Assembly (NCBI GenBank): GCA_002315015.1
Contig: DCEX01000035.1
Coordinates: 1-64,000, forward strand
Direction: 5' to 3'
DNA: 64,000 bases
From: Faecalibacterium sp. UBA1819
GTDB lineage: Bacteria > Bacillota > Clostridia > Oscillospirales > Ruminococcaceae
Shown here: positions 25,705 to 34,630 of the stretch, one piece after another
Layout: the number at the start of each line of letters is the position of its first letter
Numbering within the stretch: the stretch's first letter is position 1
Translations under genes and position numbers: made by a program
Notes under the pieces: generated by a model
What the model was told of the DNA's origin: nothing
What the model saw: the letters and a program-made list of their open reading frames with translations, nothing else
Databases searched by the model: none

Positions 25705-27069
25705 ATGTCAATTCATCGTGAATGGGAACAGACAAGCTCTATGACAACTTTATGCGAAGAGTATTTAAAAAATAACCACATCAACCCGGAAGAATGTGAA
25801 CGACTTGGGGTAAAGCGCGGCCTGCGTAATCCCGACGGCACCGGTGTGCTTGCGGGGCTGACGAATGTCTGCGATGTCGTCGGCTATGAAATGAAAGACG
25901 GCAAGCGTGTCCCCATGGAGGGCAAGCTGATTTACCGCGGCATGGATGTTCGTCGGCTGATTGAAGCGGCTCACCGCGAAAACCGGTTTGCTTTTGAGGA
26001 GGTTGCTTGGCTGCTGCTGTTCGGCAAGCTGCCCACTGAAAAGCAGCTGGAGATGTTTCAAAACACCTTAGATGATTTGCGCGAACTTCCCAAAAGCTTT
26101 GTGGAGGATATGATTATCAAATCGCCGTCGCCGGATATTATGAACAAAATGGCGCAGAGCGTTTTAGCTATGTATCCGTATGATGAGAAAGCGGACGACT
26201 TGAGCCTTGCCAATATTTTGGCGCAGAGCATCACCCTGATTGCCGGTCTGCCCACCATCACCGTGAATGCCTATCAAATTAAAAAGCGCGTTTATGAGCG
26301 TCAAAGCATGTATTTTCATCTGCCGATTCGGGGGCAAAGCACAGCCGAACATATTTTGTCCACCTATCGTGCCGACCAGCAGTTTACGCCGGAGGAAGCA
26401 CGTCTTTTGGATCTTTGCCTGGTGCTTCACGCCGACCACGGCGGCGGAAATAACTCCACCTTTGCCTGCCGCGTGCTGTCCAGCACCGGCACAGATACTT
26501 ACAGCGCCATTGCAGCGGCCATCGGCAGCTTAAAAGGGCCGCGTCATGGCGGCGCCAACCACAAAGTCATGAAAATGCTGGATGATATGTGTGCTGTTTT
26601 GCCTGAAAATGCAACGGATGATGATGTGCGCGATTATCTGCGCCGCGTGCTTCGCAAGGAGGCCAACGACCGTTCCGGCCTGATTTACGGCATGGGACAT
26701 GCAATTTACACCAAAAGCGACCCGCGCGCTGTCATTCTGCGTGAAAATGCGGGGACGCTGGCAAAAACAAATGGTTTTGAACGGGAATTTTGGCTTTTGT
26801 GTGCGGTGGAGCGCTTGGCACCGCAGGTGTTTGCCGAGGAAAAAGGCGGAAAAGATGTTTGTGCGAATGTGGACCTTTTTTCCGGCTTTATCTACCGTAT
26901 GCTCGGCATCTCCGCCGATCTCTACACGCCGCTGTTCGCCATCAGCCGCATTCCCGGCTGGTGCGCACACCGCGTGGAAGAAGTTGTGTTTGCCAATCGC
27001 ATTATGCGTCCTGCCTACAAATTTTTGGGGCAGGAGCAAGAATATATCCCTTTGGAGGAACGTATATGA
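25705..27069 (+). CDS. Citrate/2-methylcitrate synthase
   Basis: This 454-aa enzyme has the citrate synthase catalytic residues: His in LHADHGGGNNSTF, His in GPRHGGANH and Asp within NVDLFSGF near the C-terminus. It condenses acetyl-CoA with oxaloacetate; the citrate versus methylcitrate preference is not visible. It has an N-terminal extension of about 60 residues before GKLIYRGMDVR, as in other clostridial homologues. The ATG at 25705 is ten bases after GGAG; the open frame continues upstream through the promoter. The downstream membrane-protein gene overlaps its stop by four bases. In anaerobes this enzyme usually serves glutamate synthesis. Confidence 0.93.
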   Translation: MSIHREWEQTSSMTTLCEEYLKNNHINPEECERLGVKRGLRNPDGTGVLAGLTNVCDVVGYEMKDGKRVPMEGKLIYRGMDVRRLIEAAHRENRFAFEEVAWLLLFGKLPTEKQLEMFQNTLDDLRELPKSFVEDMIIKSPSPDIMNKMAQSVLAMYPYDEKADDLSLANILAQSITLIAGLPTITVNAYQIKKRVYERQSMYFHLPIRGQSTAEHILSTYRADQQFTPEEARLLDLCLVLHADHGGGNNSTFACRVLSSTGTDTYSAIAAAIGSLKGPRHGGANHKVMKMLDDMCAVLPENATDDDVRDYLRRVLRKEANDRSGLIYGMGHAIYTKSDPRAVILRENAGTLAKTNGFEREFWLLCAVERLAPQVFAEEKGGKDVCANVDLFSGFIYRMLGISADLYTPLFAISRIPGWCAHRVEEVVFANRIMRPAYKFLGQEQEYIPLEERI

Positions 27070-27965
27070 AACAAGCTTTGTCCTGGCCGGCTTCCACTTT
27101 GATTGCGCTTGGGGTTATCCTATTTGTTGACACCGTATTCACTTTTGACCCTTCCACCGGCTTTTTGGCAGGAAGCGCGATTGGACGTTATGTGGTGTAC
27201 GCTCTGGCGCTGGGCAACATTTGGCTGTTCAGCCGTTCTCAGGTAAAAGCCTCCGCAAAGCCTTTGGCACTTAGCACGGTAAAGACAGTGTTTACGCTTG
27301 CGAGCGCCGCCAGCGTGTTTTACTCCATCGCCATCGTTATTTTTTCTGCAATGGGGGTGGAAAGTGTCCCGACAGGCCATCATTCCACCGCTTTTGCACA
27401 GTCCTTAAACGCCATGGCCGATATCGCCTGTGCCGTTTTGTTTATGGGCATGGCCGTTTGGTTCAGTGTCATCGGAAGAAAATTTTTATCCGGCAAGGAC
27501 AGCGCCAGTCCGAATGTGCTGCTTTTGAGCGGTGCCGTGGTTCTGGTGGGGCCAATTCTTGTTTTGCTGCGCGAGGCTGTGTTCCGCTCCATTTCTTCTC
27601 ATCGCCTTTCCATCGTGATTCCGGTTTTGGCAATGCTGTTCTCTGTGGGCTTTCTGATTGCGCTTTGCCGTTTTTTGTTTACGCAGGGCGCAGATTCAGC
27701 CCGCCGCCTTGTCTTTTGGGGCTGGAGCATCTTTTTCTTTGGCGTTTGCTTAGCACTGCCGCAAACGCTGTATTTTTCGACAAGCCAGCCCTACTGCATG
27801 GCATTGGTGCCTCAGGTGATTTTTTGTGCAGCACTGGGCATTTTGGGGGCGTGCAGCGCACAGTGGGCGCGCTGCGGTCTGGACATTCCGGCGATTCCGG
27901 CACCCTCCCCTGCCGCACAAGAAAACAGCGAACCGCAGCAGGAGCAAGCCGAGGAGCAAACGTAA
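27066..27965 (+). CDS. Polytopic membrane protein of unknown function
   Basis: This 299-aa protein has about eight hydrophobic segments, beginning at STLIALGVILFVDTVF and ending at VPQVIFCAALGILGACSA, then a cytoplasmic-looking Pro/Gln/Glu-rich tail. I recognise no family signature and no ligand or catalytic motif. Its ATG overlaps the citrate synthase TGA by four bases, so it is translationally coupled to it. That could suggest a linked transport or sensory function, but nothing in the sequence shows which. A strong terminator follows. Confidence 0.85.
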   Translation: MKQALSWPASTLIALGVILFVDTVFTFDPSTGFLAGSAIGRYVVYALALGNIWLFSRSQVKASAKPLALSTVKTVFTLASAASVFYSIAIVIFSAMGVESVPTGHHSTAFAQSLNAMADIACAVLFMGMAVWFSVIGRKFLSGKDSASPNVLLLSGAVVLVGPILVLLREAVFRSISSHRLSIVIPVLAMLFSVGFLIALCRFLFTQGADSARRLVFWGWSIFFFGVCLALPQTLYFSTSQPYCMALVPQVIFCAALGILGACSAQWARCGLDIPAIPAPSPAAQENSEPQQEQAEEQT

Positions 27966-27999
27966 ACACAGCAAAACGTCGGCGTTTTTCCGTACAAAG

Positions 28000-28039
28000 A
28001 AAAGGTCAGAAGAAAGCCGCAGCTTTCTTCTGACCTTTT
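28000..28039. terminator. Bidirectional terminator between convergent genes
   Basis: A perfect 18-bp inverted repeat (28000-28017 and 28022-28039) with loop CGCA begins with AAAA and ends with TTTT. It can terminate both the citrate synthase operon and the minus-strand NYN gene. Confidence 0.9.
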
Positions 28040-28087
28040 ATACCATCTTTTTTGTTTTGCCATTTGCGGCGCATAAAAAGAGTGCGA

Positions 28088-28942
28088 TTATAAATTGCGC
28101 ACCACCAGCTTTTTTCCGCCGCCAGGCAGCAGCTCACATTTTGTTTCAAACAGGCCGGTGGAGTCCACCAGCTTGTGCAGCTTGGAAAACCCGTAATTGC
28201 GGGTATCAAAATCGGTATACAAACGGCTGAGCAAATCACCAATTTGAGACAAGGAAACATAGCCGTCCTCGTCGGAATCGTAATCAATCAGCTCTCGAAT
28301 CTTATCCACAATGACTTCCAGCGGCACAAAGGCAGAAAGTTCTTCATCAAAATGAGGTTCTGCCGGAAGCGTGGAAAGCTCGGCGTCAAAATGCGGCTCC
28401 GCCGGGGCGCTGCGTCTTGTCTTTTCACGCCGCACCGCTTTGGCACTGCGCTTGGAGGTTCGCCCTGTGGGTTCAGACGGCTCCTGTGCATTATCCCGCA
28501 GCCCTTTCAACACGTCGAGATACTTAAAGGTGTCACACGCCGCTTTGAAGGCCGTCGGCGTTTTGCTTTCGCCCATACCGATGACAAACATGCGGCTTTC
28601 ACGCAAGCGCGAGGCCAGGCGGGTAAAGTCGGAATCCGAGCTGACCAGACAGAAACCGTCCACATTTTTGGTGTACAGCACATCCATTGCATCAATGATC
28701 ATGGCGCTGTCCGAGGCATTCTTGCCTTGGGTATAGCTGAACTGCTGAATGGGCGTCAAGCTGTTTTCCAGCAAAACCTTTTTCCAGCCAGCCATATCCG
28801 GGCTGGTCCAATCGCCATAAATTCGCTTGTAAGCCGGGGTGCCCGACAGGCTCACTTCATCCAAAATAATTTTGATATATTTCGGCGATATATTTTCGGC
28901 ATCAATCATCAGGGCAATTACTTTATTGGAATTGTTCTCCAA
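28088..28942 (-). CDS. NYN-domain (LabA/DUF88-like) protein with OST-HTH/LOTUS domain
   Basis: The N-terminal 150 residues form a NYN PIN-like domain with the acidic residues in ALMIDAENIS, KNASDSAMIIDAMD and LVSSDSDFTRLA, as expected for a metal-dependent RNase. A basic linker follows, then a C-terminal OST-HTH/LOTUS-type domain (PLEVIVDKIRELIDYDSDED...GFSKLHKLVD) that binds RNA. The frame opens with ATG at 28951, but AAAAAAGG abuts it. A TTG at 28942 is correctly spaced from that Shine-Dalgarno and gives the common MENNSNK beginning, so I prefer it. Likely role: RNA turnover or silencing of foreign RNA; the target is unknown. Confidence 0.85.
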   Translation of the reverse strand: MENNSNKVIALMIDAENISPKYIKIILDEVSLSGTPAYKRIYGDWTSPDMAGWKKVLLENSLTPIQQFSYTQGKNASDSAMIIDAMDVLYTKNVDGFCLVSSDSDFTRLASRLRESRMFVIGMGESKTPTAFKAACDTFKYLDVLKGLRDNAQEPSEPTGRTSKRSAKAVRREKTRRSAPAEPHFDAELSTLPAEPHFDEELSAFVPLEVIVDKIRELIDYDSDEDGYVSLSQIGDLLSRLYTDFDTRNYGFSKLHKLVDSTGLFETKCELLPGGGKKLVVRNL

Positions 28943-29118
28943 TGCTATCATCCTTTTTTCTTTTTGTCAGATTGAGCGTCCGCACAACGCTGCGGCACGC
29001 TGCTTTCTTTTATTATAACGGATTATCTCAAAGATAGCAAAGAGATTCCTGCGGTGTATCAGGACAAAATAAACATTTCTTTGAGGGAAGCTTCTTTGCA
29101 GCGACAGGAGGAATTATT

Positions 29119-30342
29119 GTGACATCGTGGCTTATACGAACTTTTATTCGACGCTCTGAGGACGTGCAAGATGCATCCGTGCGTCTTTCCTACGGCAATT
29201 TAGCCGGTATCACCGGGATTGCCTGCAATGTTCTTTTGTGTGTCATCAAGTTTTTTACCGGCCTTTTCACCGGCAGTATTTCCATCACGGCAGACGCCGT
29301 GAACAATTTATCGGATGCATCTTCCGGCATTATTACCTTGCTGGGCTTTAAGCTGGCGGGAAAACCGGCTGACCCGGAGCATCCCTATGGCCACGCACGC
29401 ATGGAATATTTAGCGGGGCTGGTGGTATCGTTTATCATTCTTCTCATCGGGTTTCAGCTGGCGGGAGAAAGCCTGCAAAAAATTCTGTCTCCTGTCCCCT
29501 CCTCGTTCGGCGTTGTTCCGGCAGTGCTGCTGCTTTTTTCAATTGGGGTAAAATTTTGGATGGCGAATTTTTACCGCACCATCGCTAAAAAAATTGACTC
29601 CACTGCGCTTTTGGCTTCTGCCGCAGACAGCCGCAACGACGTCATCAGCACAGGCGCTGTTTTAATTGCGCTGGTGATTTCCGCATGTACCAGTCTGGAC
29701 CTTGACGGCTGGATGGGAATGGCTGTTGCGCTTTTCATTTTGTACAGCGGCATTGGTTTGATTAAAGACACCTTAGACCCGCTTTTGGGCCGCGCTCCCA
29801 GCGAGGAGCTGACGCGCTCAGTAGAGCAAAAAATTCTTTCTTACGAAGGAATTTTGGGTACGCACGACTTAATGGTACATGACTATGGCCCCGGGCGCTG
29901 TTTTGCCAGTGTTCACGTAGAAATGAGCGCTGATATGGACGTAATGAAAAGCCATGATATTATTGATACCATCGAGCGCGATTTTCACGAACAAGACAAC
30001 ATTCACCTTATCATTCACTATGACCCCATTGAAACAGGAAGTGAAGCTGTCGGCACCATGCGCGAATGGGTGTCAAGCCGTGTTCAGGCCGTTTCGCCTG
30101 ACCTATCCATCCACGATTTTCGTATGGTGAAGGGAGAAAGCCACACCAATCTCATCTTTGACGTAGCGGCTCCCTCTACTTACGAAGGCAGTGATCAAGC
30201 ATTAAAAAATGACATTGAAGCATCTATTCGCGCCGACGCAAAGGGCGAAACCTACTACTGCTTCATCACAGTAGACCGCAGCTATGCCCCCTATCATCAA
30301 GATGATACAGCAACTTCGGCAGACAGAAATCATAAGAAATGA
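29119..30342 (+). CDS. Cation diffusion facilitator (CDF) metal transporter
   Basis: This 407-aa efflux protein has six membrane helices and the metal-site residues of the CDF family in SITADAVNNLSDASS and ASAADSRNDVIS, plus the conserved YGHARMEYLAG loop. The cytoplasmic C-terminal domain (about 215-320) is longer than usual, with about 80 extra residues. It exports Zn2+, Fe2+, Mn2+ or related ions in exchange for protons. The GTG start follows AGGAGGAATTATT. The aminotransferase gene begins 11 bp after its stop, so the two probably form an operon. Confidence 0.92.
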   Translation: MTSWLIRTFIRRSEDVQDASVRLSYGNLAGITGIACNVLLCVIKFFTGLFTGSISITADAVNNLSDASSGIITLLGFKLAGKPADPEHPYGHARMEYLAGLVVSFIILLIGFQLAGESLQKILSPVPSSFGVVPAVLLLFSIGVKFWMANFYRTIAKKIDSTALLASAADSRNDVISTGAVLIALVISACTSLDLDGWMGMAVALFILYSGIGLIKDTLDPLLGRAPSEELTRSVEQKILSYEGILGTHDLMVHDYGPGRCFASVHVEMSADMDVMKSHDIIDTIERDFHEQDNIHLIIHYDPIETGSEAVGTMREWVSSRVQAVSPDLSIHDFRMVKGESHTNLIFDVAAPSTYEGSDQALKNDIEASIRADAKGETYYCFITVDRSYAPYHQDDTATSADRNHKK

Positions 30343-30353
30343 GGCGTTAAACA

Positions 30354-31547
30354 ATGAATTTTGAAATTTCCAACCGGATGTCCGGCTTAAAGCCGTCGAT
30401 TATTCGTGAATTGCTCAAACAAATGGCCGACCCTGCCCTGATCAGCTTTGCGGGCGGAAATCCTGCTCAGGATTCTTTCCCCGCCGAGGAGATTTGCCGC
30501 TTTTCAGACGATTTGCTGCGCAGTGAACCGGTCAAAACACTGCAATATTCTGTCAGTGAAGGGATTCCCGAAGTACGCGAAGCCGTAAAACAATTCGCCA
30601 ATCGATTATTCCCGATTTGCAAAGAAAGCGACTCTCTCGTAATGATGTCGGGCAGCCAGCAGATTTTAGATCTCACGGCCAAATGCCTCTGCAACGAAGG
30701 GGCTGTCGTCGCGGCAGAGGAACCGGCCTTTTTAAGCGCGTATCTTACCTTCCGCAGCTCGGGTGCAGAAGTAAAAGGTGTGCCGATGCAGCCGGACGGA
30801 GTGGATTTGGAAGCGCTGGAGCGCGTGCTTTCGGCCAATCCCAAGCCCGCATTTTTTTACTGTATCCCCAATTTTCAAAACCCAACGGGATATACCACCA
30901 GTCTTGAAAAAAGAAAGGCCATTTATGAGCTGACCGAGCGCTATGGGGTACCGGTGCTGGAGGATGACCCCTATGGTGAGCTGCGCTTTTCCGGCGAAGC
31001 ACTGCCGCCTATCAAAGCACTCGGAGCGGGCGAACATGTGATTTATGCCGGAAGTTTTTCCAAAATTCTTTGCCCGGGAATGCGTCTTGCCTATTGCATT
31101 GCCGACCAAAGCTTCATGCGCCATATGGTGACCGCGAAACAGTGCAGCGATGTCCATACCAATGTGTGGGCACAGCGCGTTTGCGAAAAGATTTTAACGC
31201 AAACCGATATGAACCGTCACCTTGCACGCCTGCGCAGTATTTATGGCGAAAAGGCAAAGCAGATGATGGACGCATTGGACGCAAAATGTCCTCAGATTAC
31301 CTATGTTCGCCCGGAGGGCGGCATGTTCTTATGGGGAACGCTTCCACAAGGCATCTCCATGCCCGATTTTGTACAGCGCTGCTTAGAAAAGAAGCTGGCT
31401 GTCGTTCCCGGCAACGCCTTTTATGTAGATGACAGCGCACCGTGCAACAGCTTCCGTATGAATTTTTCCGCACCAAACGCAGAGCAAATTGAACGCGGTG
31501 TAGAGATTATGGCTGGTGTTTTGGCCGAAATGGCACCTACTGTATAA
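30354..31547 (+). CDS. PLP-dependent class I/II aminotransferase (2-aminoadipate transaminase-like)
   Basis: This 397-aa fold-type I enzyme has the Asn/Tyr motifs PNFQNPTGYT and LEDDPYGELRF, and the PLP-binding lysine in YAGSFSKILCPGMRL. The start (FEISNRMSGLKPSIIRELLKQ) and overall layout match the LysN/ARO8-like and MocR-type aminotransferase branch without the DNA-binding domain. Amino acid substrate range cannot be read from sequence. ATGAGGCG lies ahead of the ATG, and the gene ends before a 22-bp terminator stem. Confidence 0.9.
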   Translation: MNFEISNRMSGLKPSIIRELLKQMADPALISFAGGNPAQDSFPAEEICRFSDDLLRSEPVKTLQYSVSEGIPEVREAVKQFANRLFPICKESDSLVMMSGSQQILDLTAKCLCNEGAVVAAEEPAFLSAYLTFRSSGAEVKGVPMQPDGVDLEALERVLSANPKPAFFYCIPNFQNPTGYTTSLEKRKAIYELTERYGVPVLEDDPYGELRFSGEALPPIKALGAGEHVIYAGSFSKILCPGMRLAYCIADQSFMRHMVTAKQCSDVHTNVWAQRVCEKILTQTDMNRHLARLRSIYGEKAKQMMDALDAKCPQITYVRPEGGMFLWGTLPQGISMPDFVQRCLEKKLAVVPGNAFYVDDSAPCNSFRMNFSAPNAEQIERGVEIMAGVLAEMAPTV

Positions 31548-31589
31548 ATGACTCCCAGTATTCCTATTGATTCACTATCCGAAGGATAG

Positions 31590-31642
31590 AAAAGGATGCC
31601 GGGGCAAAGACTTTCGTCTTTGCCCCGGCATCCTTTTTAAGT
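31590..31642 (+). terminator. Strong terminator after the aminotransferase gene
   Basis: A perfect 22-bp inverted repeat (31590-31611 and 31616-31637) with loop TTTC ends in TTTTT. It also lies just past the stop of the convergent minus-strand SGNH gene and starts with AAAA, so it can act both ways. Confidence 0.92.
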
Positions 31643-31658
31643 CATTTATTTCACAAAA

Positions 31659-32642
31659 TCAAGCATACGGCCCCAACTCTACAAACTGAAGGTTGGCCGG
31701 GCTGTAAACCGTATGGGTGCGAAGATAATCCACCCATGTGAAATATCCGCTGGGCAGGATGTGCATTCCGCCCCAGCCGGCAATCTCATCGGGCAAATAG
31801 CCCTCATCATTCGCCAAAGCCTCATGAGTGTCAATGTAATACAAGCCCTTGGTTGCTGCCATTTGCGCAATTTTATTATTGAGCGTATGCAAGCGGGTCA
31901 AAGAATAATTGCTGTTTTCCTCGGCGCACGCCTTGCTTACCGGTGTCAGGCCCTGCACATAGATGGGCACTCCCGGGAAAGTCTGCATGAGTTTATCCAG
32001 CAACTGGTCATACCAATGCATTAAAGCGTCGTCGCTTGGGTCACTGACAATGGAGTTGGTGCCGATCATGATATAAATTTTCCCCGGTTTTTCGGCACTG
32101 ATGGCATCCCAAATGGCGGGAATCTCCGCCTTGTTGTGGCCGTGGTCAATCACAGCGGCGTTATCCAAAAAGGTTTTTGGCGTTGAATTGCGAATACCAT
32201 ATACTTTTGCAATGCTTTTTAACGGCTCATAAATAGCAAAGCCCTCTGTCACAGAGTCACCGATAAAAAGTGCATCCCTAAAATATTCATACGAAAGCTG
32301 TCCGTTTGCCGGAACCGAAACCATAGAAGAAATGGCTGCCACCTGAGCACCTGCGTTGACAGGCCCCTCCTGTGCTTCCAATGTGTTCCACTCTTGCTGC
32401 GGCAAAGGTTCTTCACTTTCTGCCTGTACTTGCGACTCATCCTCCGGCTGTGCAGTGCTCGTTGCCCCCAGGGTTTCAAAGGCATCTACCCACACCACAG
32501 GTTGTCCGTGCACAATTTTTACTGCCGCATACGAATTGCCAAAAAGCAGCGCGACAACCAAAACGCTTAACACGGCTTGTATCAACAGCTGTTTTGAACG
32601 CTGAGACTCTCTTTTTTTCTCTTGTTTACGTTTTGTTTCCAA
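31659..32642 (-). CDS. Membrane-anchored SGNH/GDSL-type hydrolase, paralogue 1
   Basis: This 327-aa protein has a basic cytoplasmic N-terminus, one membrane helix (LLIQAVLSVLVVALLFG, residues 19-35), an acidic Gln/Glu-rich linker and an SGNH domain. Block I is FIGDSVTEGF and block III is IGTNSIV. The last block reads WGGMHILPSGY, where the usual catalytic Asp of DxxH is replaced by Gly, so it may be impaired or use another acid. Likely substrate: cell-envelope acyl or acetyl esters, outside the membrane. The start is TTG at 32642, eight bases after AGGAGG; the nearby ATG is out of frame. It lies downstream of a paralogue. Confidence 0.85.
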   Translation of the reverse strand: METKRKQEKKRESQRSKQLLIQAVLSVLVVALLFGNSYAAVKIVHGQPVVWVDAFETLGATSTAQPEDESQVQAESEEPLPQQEWNTLEAQEGPVNAGAQVAAISSMVSVPANGQLSYEYFRDALFIGDSVTEGFAIYEPLKSIAKVYGIRNSTPKTFLDNAAVIDHGHNKAEIPAIWDAISAEKPGKIYIMIGTNSIVSDPSDDALMHWYDQLLDKLMQTFPGVPIYVQGLTPVSKACAEENSNYSLTRLHTLNNKIAQMAATKGLYYIDTHEALANDEGYLPDEIAGWGGMHILPSGYFTWVDYLRTHTVYSPANLQFVELGPYA

Positions 32643-32686
32643 GCTCCCATCCTCCTAGGCGTATTGGATCAGCCGTCAAGCGGCAG

Positions 32687-33994
32687 TTAAACCGCAGGCG
32701 CTGCGGTATAATAAGGCGACCCCGGCACATAAAGGACACCGGGACGATAAACGGTGTGAGTAATGAGATATTCGCGCCATGCACCGTAGCCATCGGCATT
32801 CAAATGCAATCCATCCCCTGCGCTGTATGCAGCGGAAAGAGCGCCTGTATCATCGGCCAGCGCCTCGTATAAATCTAAAAAGTACATTCCTCTGTCATAT
32901 GCAAGCTTCGCAATTTGCTGGTTCAGCCCTTGTACACGCTCCAGCGCGAACTTTTCGTTTTCGGCAATCTTTTCAGCGGTGGCGGGCGGAATCGACTGCA
33001 CATAAAATATCGTATCCGTCGGGAGATTTTGCTTGAACAAATCAAGCATTTGGCCGTAATATTGCAAAAACCCTTCATCCGACATGGTTTCCAGCGCATT
33101 CGTTCCCAGCAAAATATACACTTTTTTTGCGTTCGCCGCAATCACCTCATCCAAAGGCCGAACGCTTTCGCCGGTATCTTTTACGACGGTTCCGTCAATG
33201 AACGTCTTTGGGCCTGCGCCGATATACGCGGCAAATTTGGCGTTTTCAAAGCCATTGGAAGTATATGTTGTAAACCCTTGCGTCAGTGAATCGCCCACAA
33301 AAAGCACATCGTTAAAATAGCTCATATCCACGCGCCCGTTTTCCGGCAAACGCACCCAGTCGGTCGACACTGTTCGCATGGTCCAATTTTCCTGATACAC
33401 CGGACCTACTTCTTCTCCGGCTACCACCTGATTGGCCAGTTCCTCGGCAAGTGCCGCACTTTCCGCGGCGGCAGCCGAAGCAGAAAGGCTTTGTGCAGCT
33501 GCGATTTTCTCCGGCGCTTCAATAATGGCTGTAATTACCCCCGAAAGAAGCAATATCACCACAAAAGCGCCGGAAAAAAACCACTTGCCGGAAGGCATGG
33601 TAAGAGGTTTTTTGGTATATTTCGGCTTTGGCTGTGCGGGCTTTTTGGCCGCGCCAATCACCGAATGAAAGAAGGGCTTTCCAGACGTTTTTTTCTGTTG
33701 AGACGCACGAGTGCGGCTTGCTGCGGGCGCTTTCTTGGCCGGGGCATTACGCGCACCGGGCTGTTTTCTCGCTTGCCCGGCCGATGACGAGCTTGCCGAA
33801 CGTTTATGATTAACGGTACTGCGTTTTCTGTTAGCGCTTGAGCTTTTTGCCCCTGCGGCAGGGGTACGACTGCGGCTTAGAGGAAGCGACAAGGGAAGAA
33901 TCACTTGTTTTAACGATTTGGAGCCTTGCGGGGTCTTTTTCAAACGCCGATCCGGCAGTTCCCAAAACTCCTGTTCTTTTTCCGAACGGCTCAT
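32687..33994 (-). CDS. Membrane-anchored SGNH/GDSL-type hydrolase with long polybasic N-terminus, paralogue 2
   Basis: Residues 1 to about 140 form a cytoplasmic, low-complexity Lys/Arg/Ala/Ser-rich tail. One membrane helix follows (FFSGAFVVILLLSGVITAII), then an Ala-rich stalk and an SGNH domain with VGDSLTQGF, LLGTNAL and a complete DGLHLNADGYG block. The domain should face outside and hydrolyse an ester on the cell envelope. The ATG at 33994 follows AAAGGAGG. The 44-bp gap to paralogue 1 indicates an operon. The tail resembles histone-like basic tails and could contact nucleic acid, phospholipid head groups or polyphosphate. Confidence 0.87.
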   Translation of the reverse strand: MSRSEKEQEFWELPDRRLKKTPQGSKSLKQVILPLSLPLSRSRTPAAGAKSSSANRKRSTVNHKRSASSSSAGQARKQPGARNAPAKKAPAASRTRASQQKKTSGKPFFHSVIGAAKKPAQPKPKYTKKPLTMPSGKWFFSGAFVVILLLSGVITAIIEAPEKIAAAQSLSASAAAAESAALAEELANQVVAGEEVGPVYQENWTMRTVSTDWVRLPENGRVDMSYFNDVLFVGDSLTQGFTTYTSNGFENAKFAAYIGAGPKTFIDGTVVKDTGESVRPLDEVIAANAKKVYILLGTNALETMSDEGFLQYYGQMLDLFKQNLPTDTIFYVQSIPPATAEKIAENEKFALERVQGLNQQIAKLAYDRGMYFLDLYEALADDTGALSAAYSAGDGLHLNADGYGAWREYLITHTVYRPGVLYVPGSPYYTAAPAV

Positions 33995-34551
33995 GCGCAG
34001 CCTCCTTTTTTCTCATTCAGCGCGCGCAGTATGCTTTCAAACATTTTCCGAACCCAAAGAAATGTCAAAAACTTTTGCCAGACGGAATAATGTATAAAGA
34101 AAAAAGTGCAAGAGTTCTTACAGAACTCCGACCGTTTTTCATGCATCAAATCTCACGTCTAATTGCAAAAGCGAAACACTTCAACGTTTCAGAAAAGCTT
34201 AAAAGCCTGATACTCCGAACGCCTCTTATTATACGCTTTTTTTGCAAGATGTTCAACACCGGTCAGACGGATAACGTCCGAAATCCGCAAAAAAAGCCAT
34301 GCAAAATAATTTTTTTACAAATGTTTCTTTTTTATTACTTATAAAGCTGAAAATTTCGACTTTGCAGAAAGCCCCTAGGGCGTATCTGAAAACAAAGAAA
34401 TGCACAGATTTTTCGTAAGATGTGTGAGGCTGCAAGGCAAAAAGCGCAGGAATCCTTTGTGGATTCCGAGCATTTTTCACGCGGCAGACACCGCTTCTGA
34501 TAGAAAAAGATGAAAATTTCGACTTTTCAGAAAGCCCCTAGTACACAGAAA
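33995..34551. other. Intergenic region of about 560 bp containing a repeat element
   Basis: No gene is supported here. The left half is AT-rich. The right half holds a 162-bp-period direct repeat (34348-34541). The spacer between the repeats includes short inverted segments such as GGAATCC/GGATTCC around 34450-34467. Confidence 0.6.
34348..34541. repeat. Pair of 31-bp direct repeats bounding a 132-bp spacer
   Basis: The 31-bp sequence starting TGAAAATTTCGACTT at 34348-34378 recurs at 34511-34541 with one mismatch (G to T). Both copies end in AGAAAGCCCCTAG. The spacer has no ORF. The structure looks like a small non-autonomous intergenic element or one unit of a genome-wide repeat family. Confidence 0.7.
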
Positions 34552-34586
34552 CGCCCCAACGATCTTTTCCAAGACCGTCGGGGCGG
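34552..34586 (-). terminator. Terminator of the Gln/Pro-rich membrane protein gene
   Basis: A 15-bp stem (34552-34566 with 34572-34586, loop TTCC on plus) contains two positions that are G-U pairs on the minus-strand RNA but A-C mismatches on the plus. This shows it is built for the minus-strand transcript. The U-tail is short (TTTCTG). Confidence 0.65.
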
Positions 34587-34630
34587 CTGAAGACTTTTTA
34601 ACGCAAGCTTTCGTCGCTCAGCAGCATACT

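Noticed and set aside
34348-34541. CRISPR array
   Set aside because: Only two repeat copies with a 132-bp spacer and no cas genes. The geometry is wrong for CRISPR.
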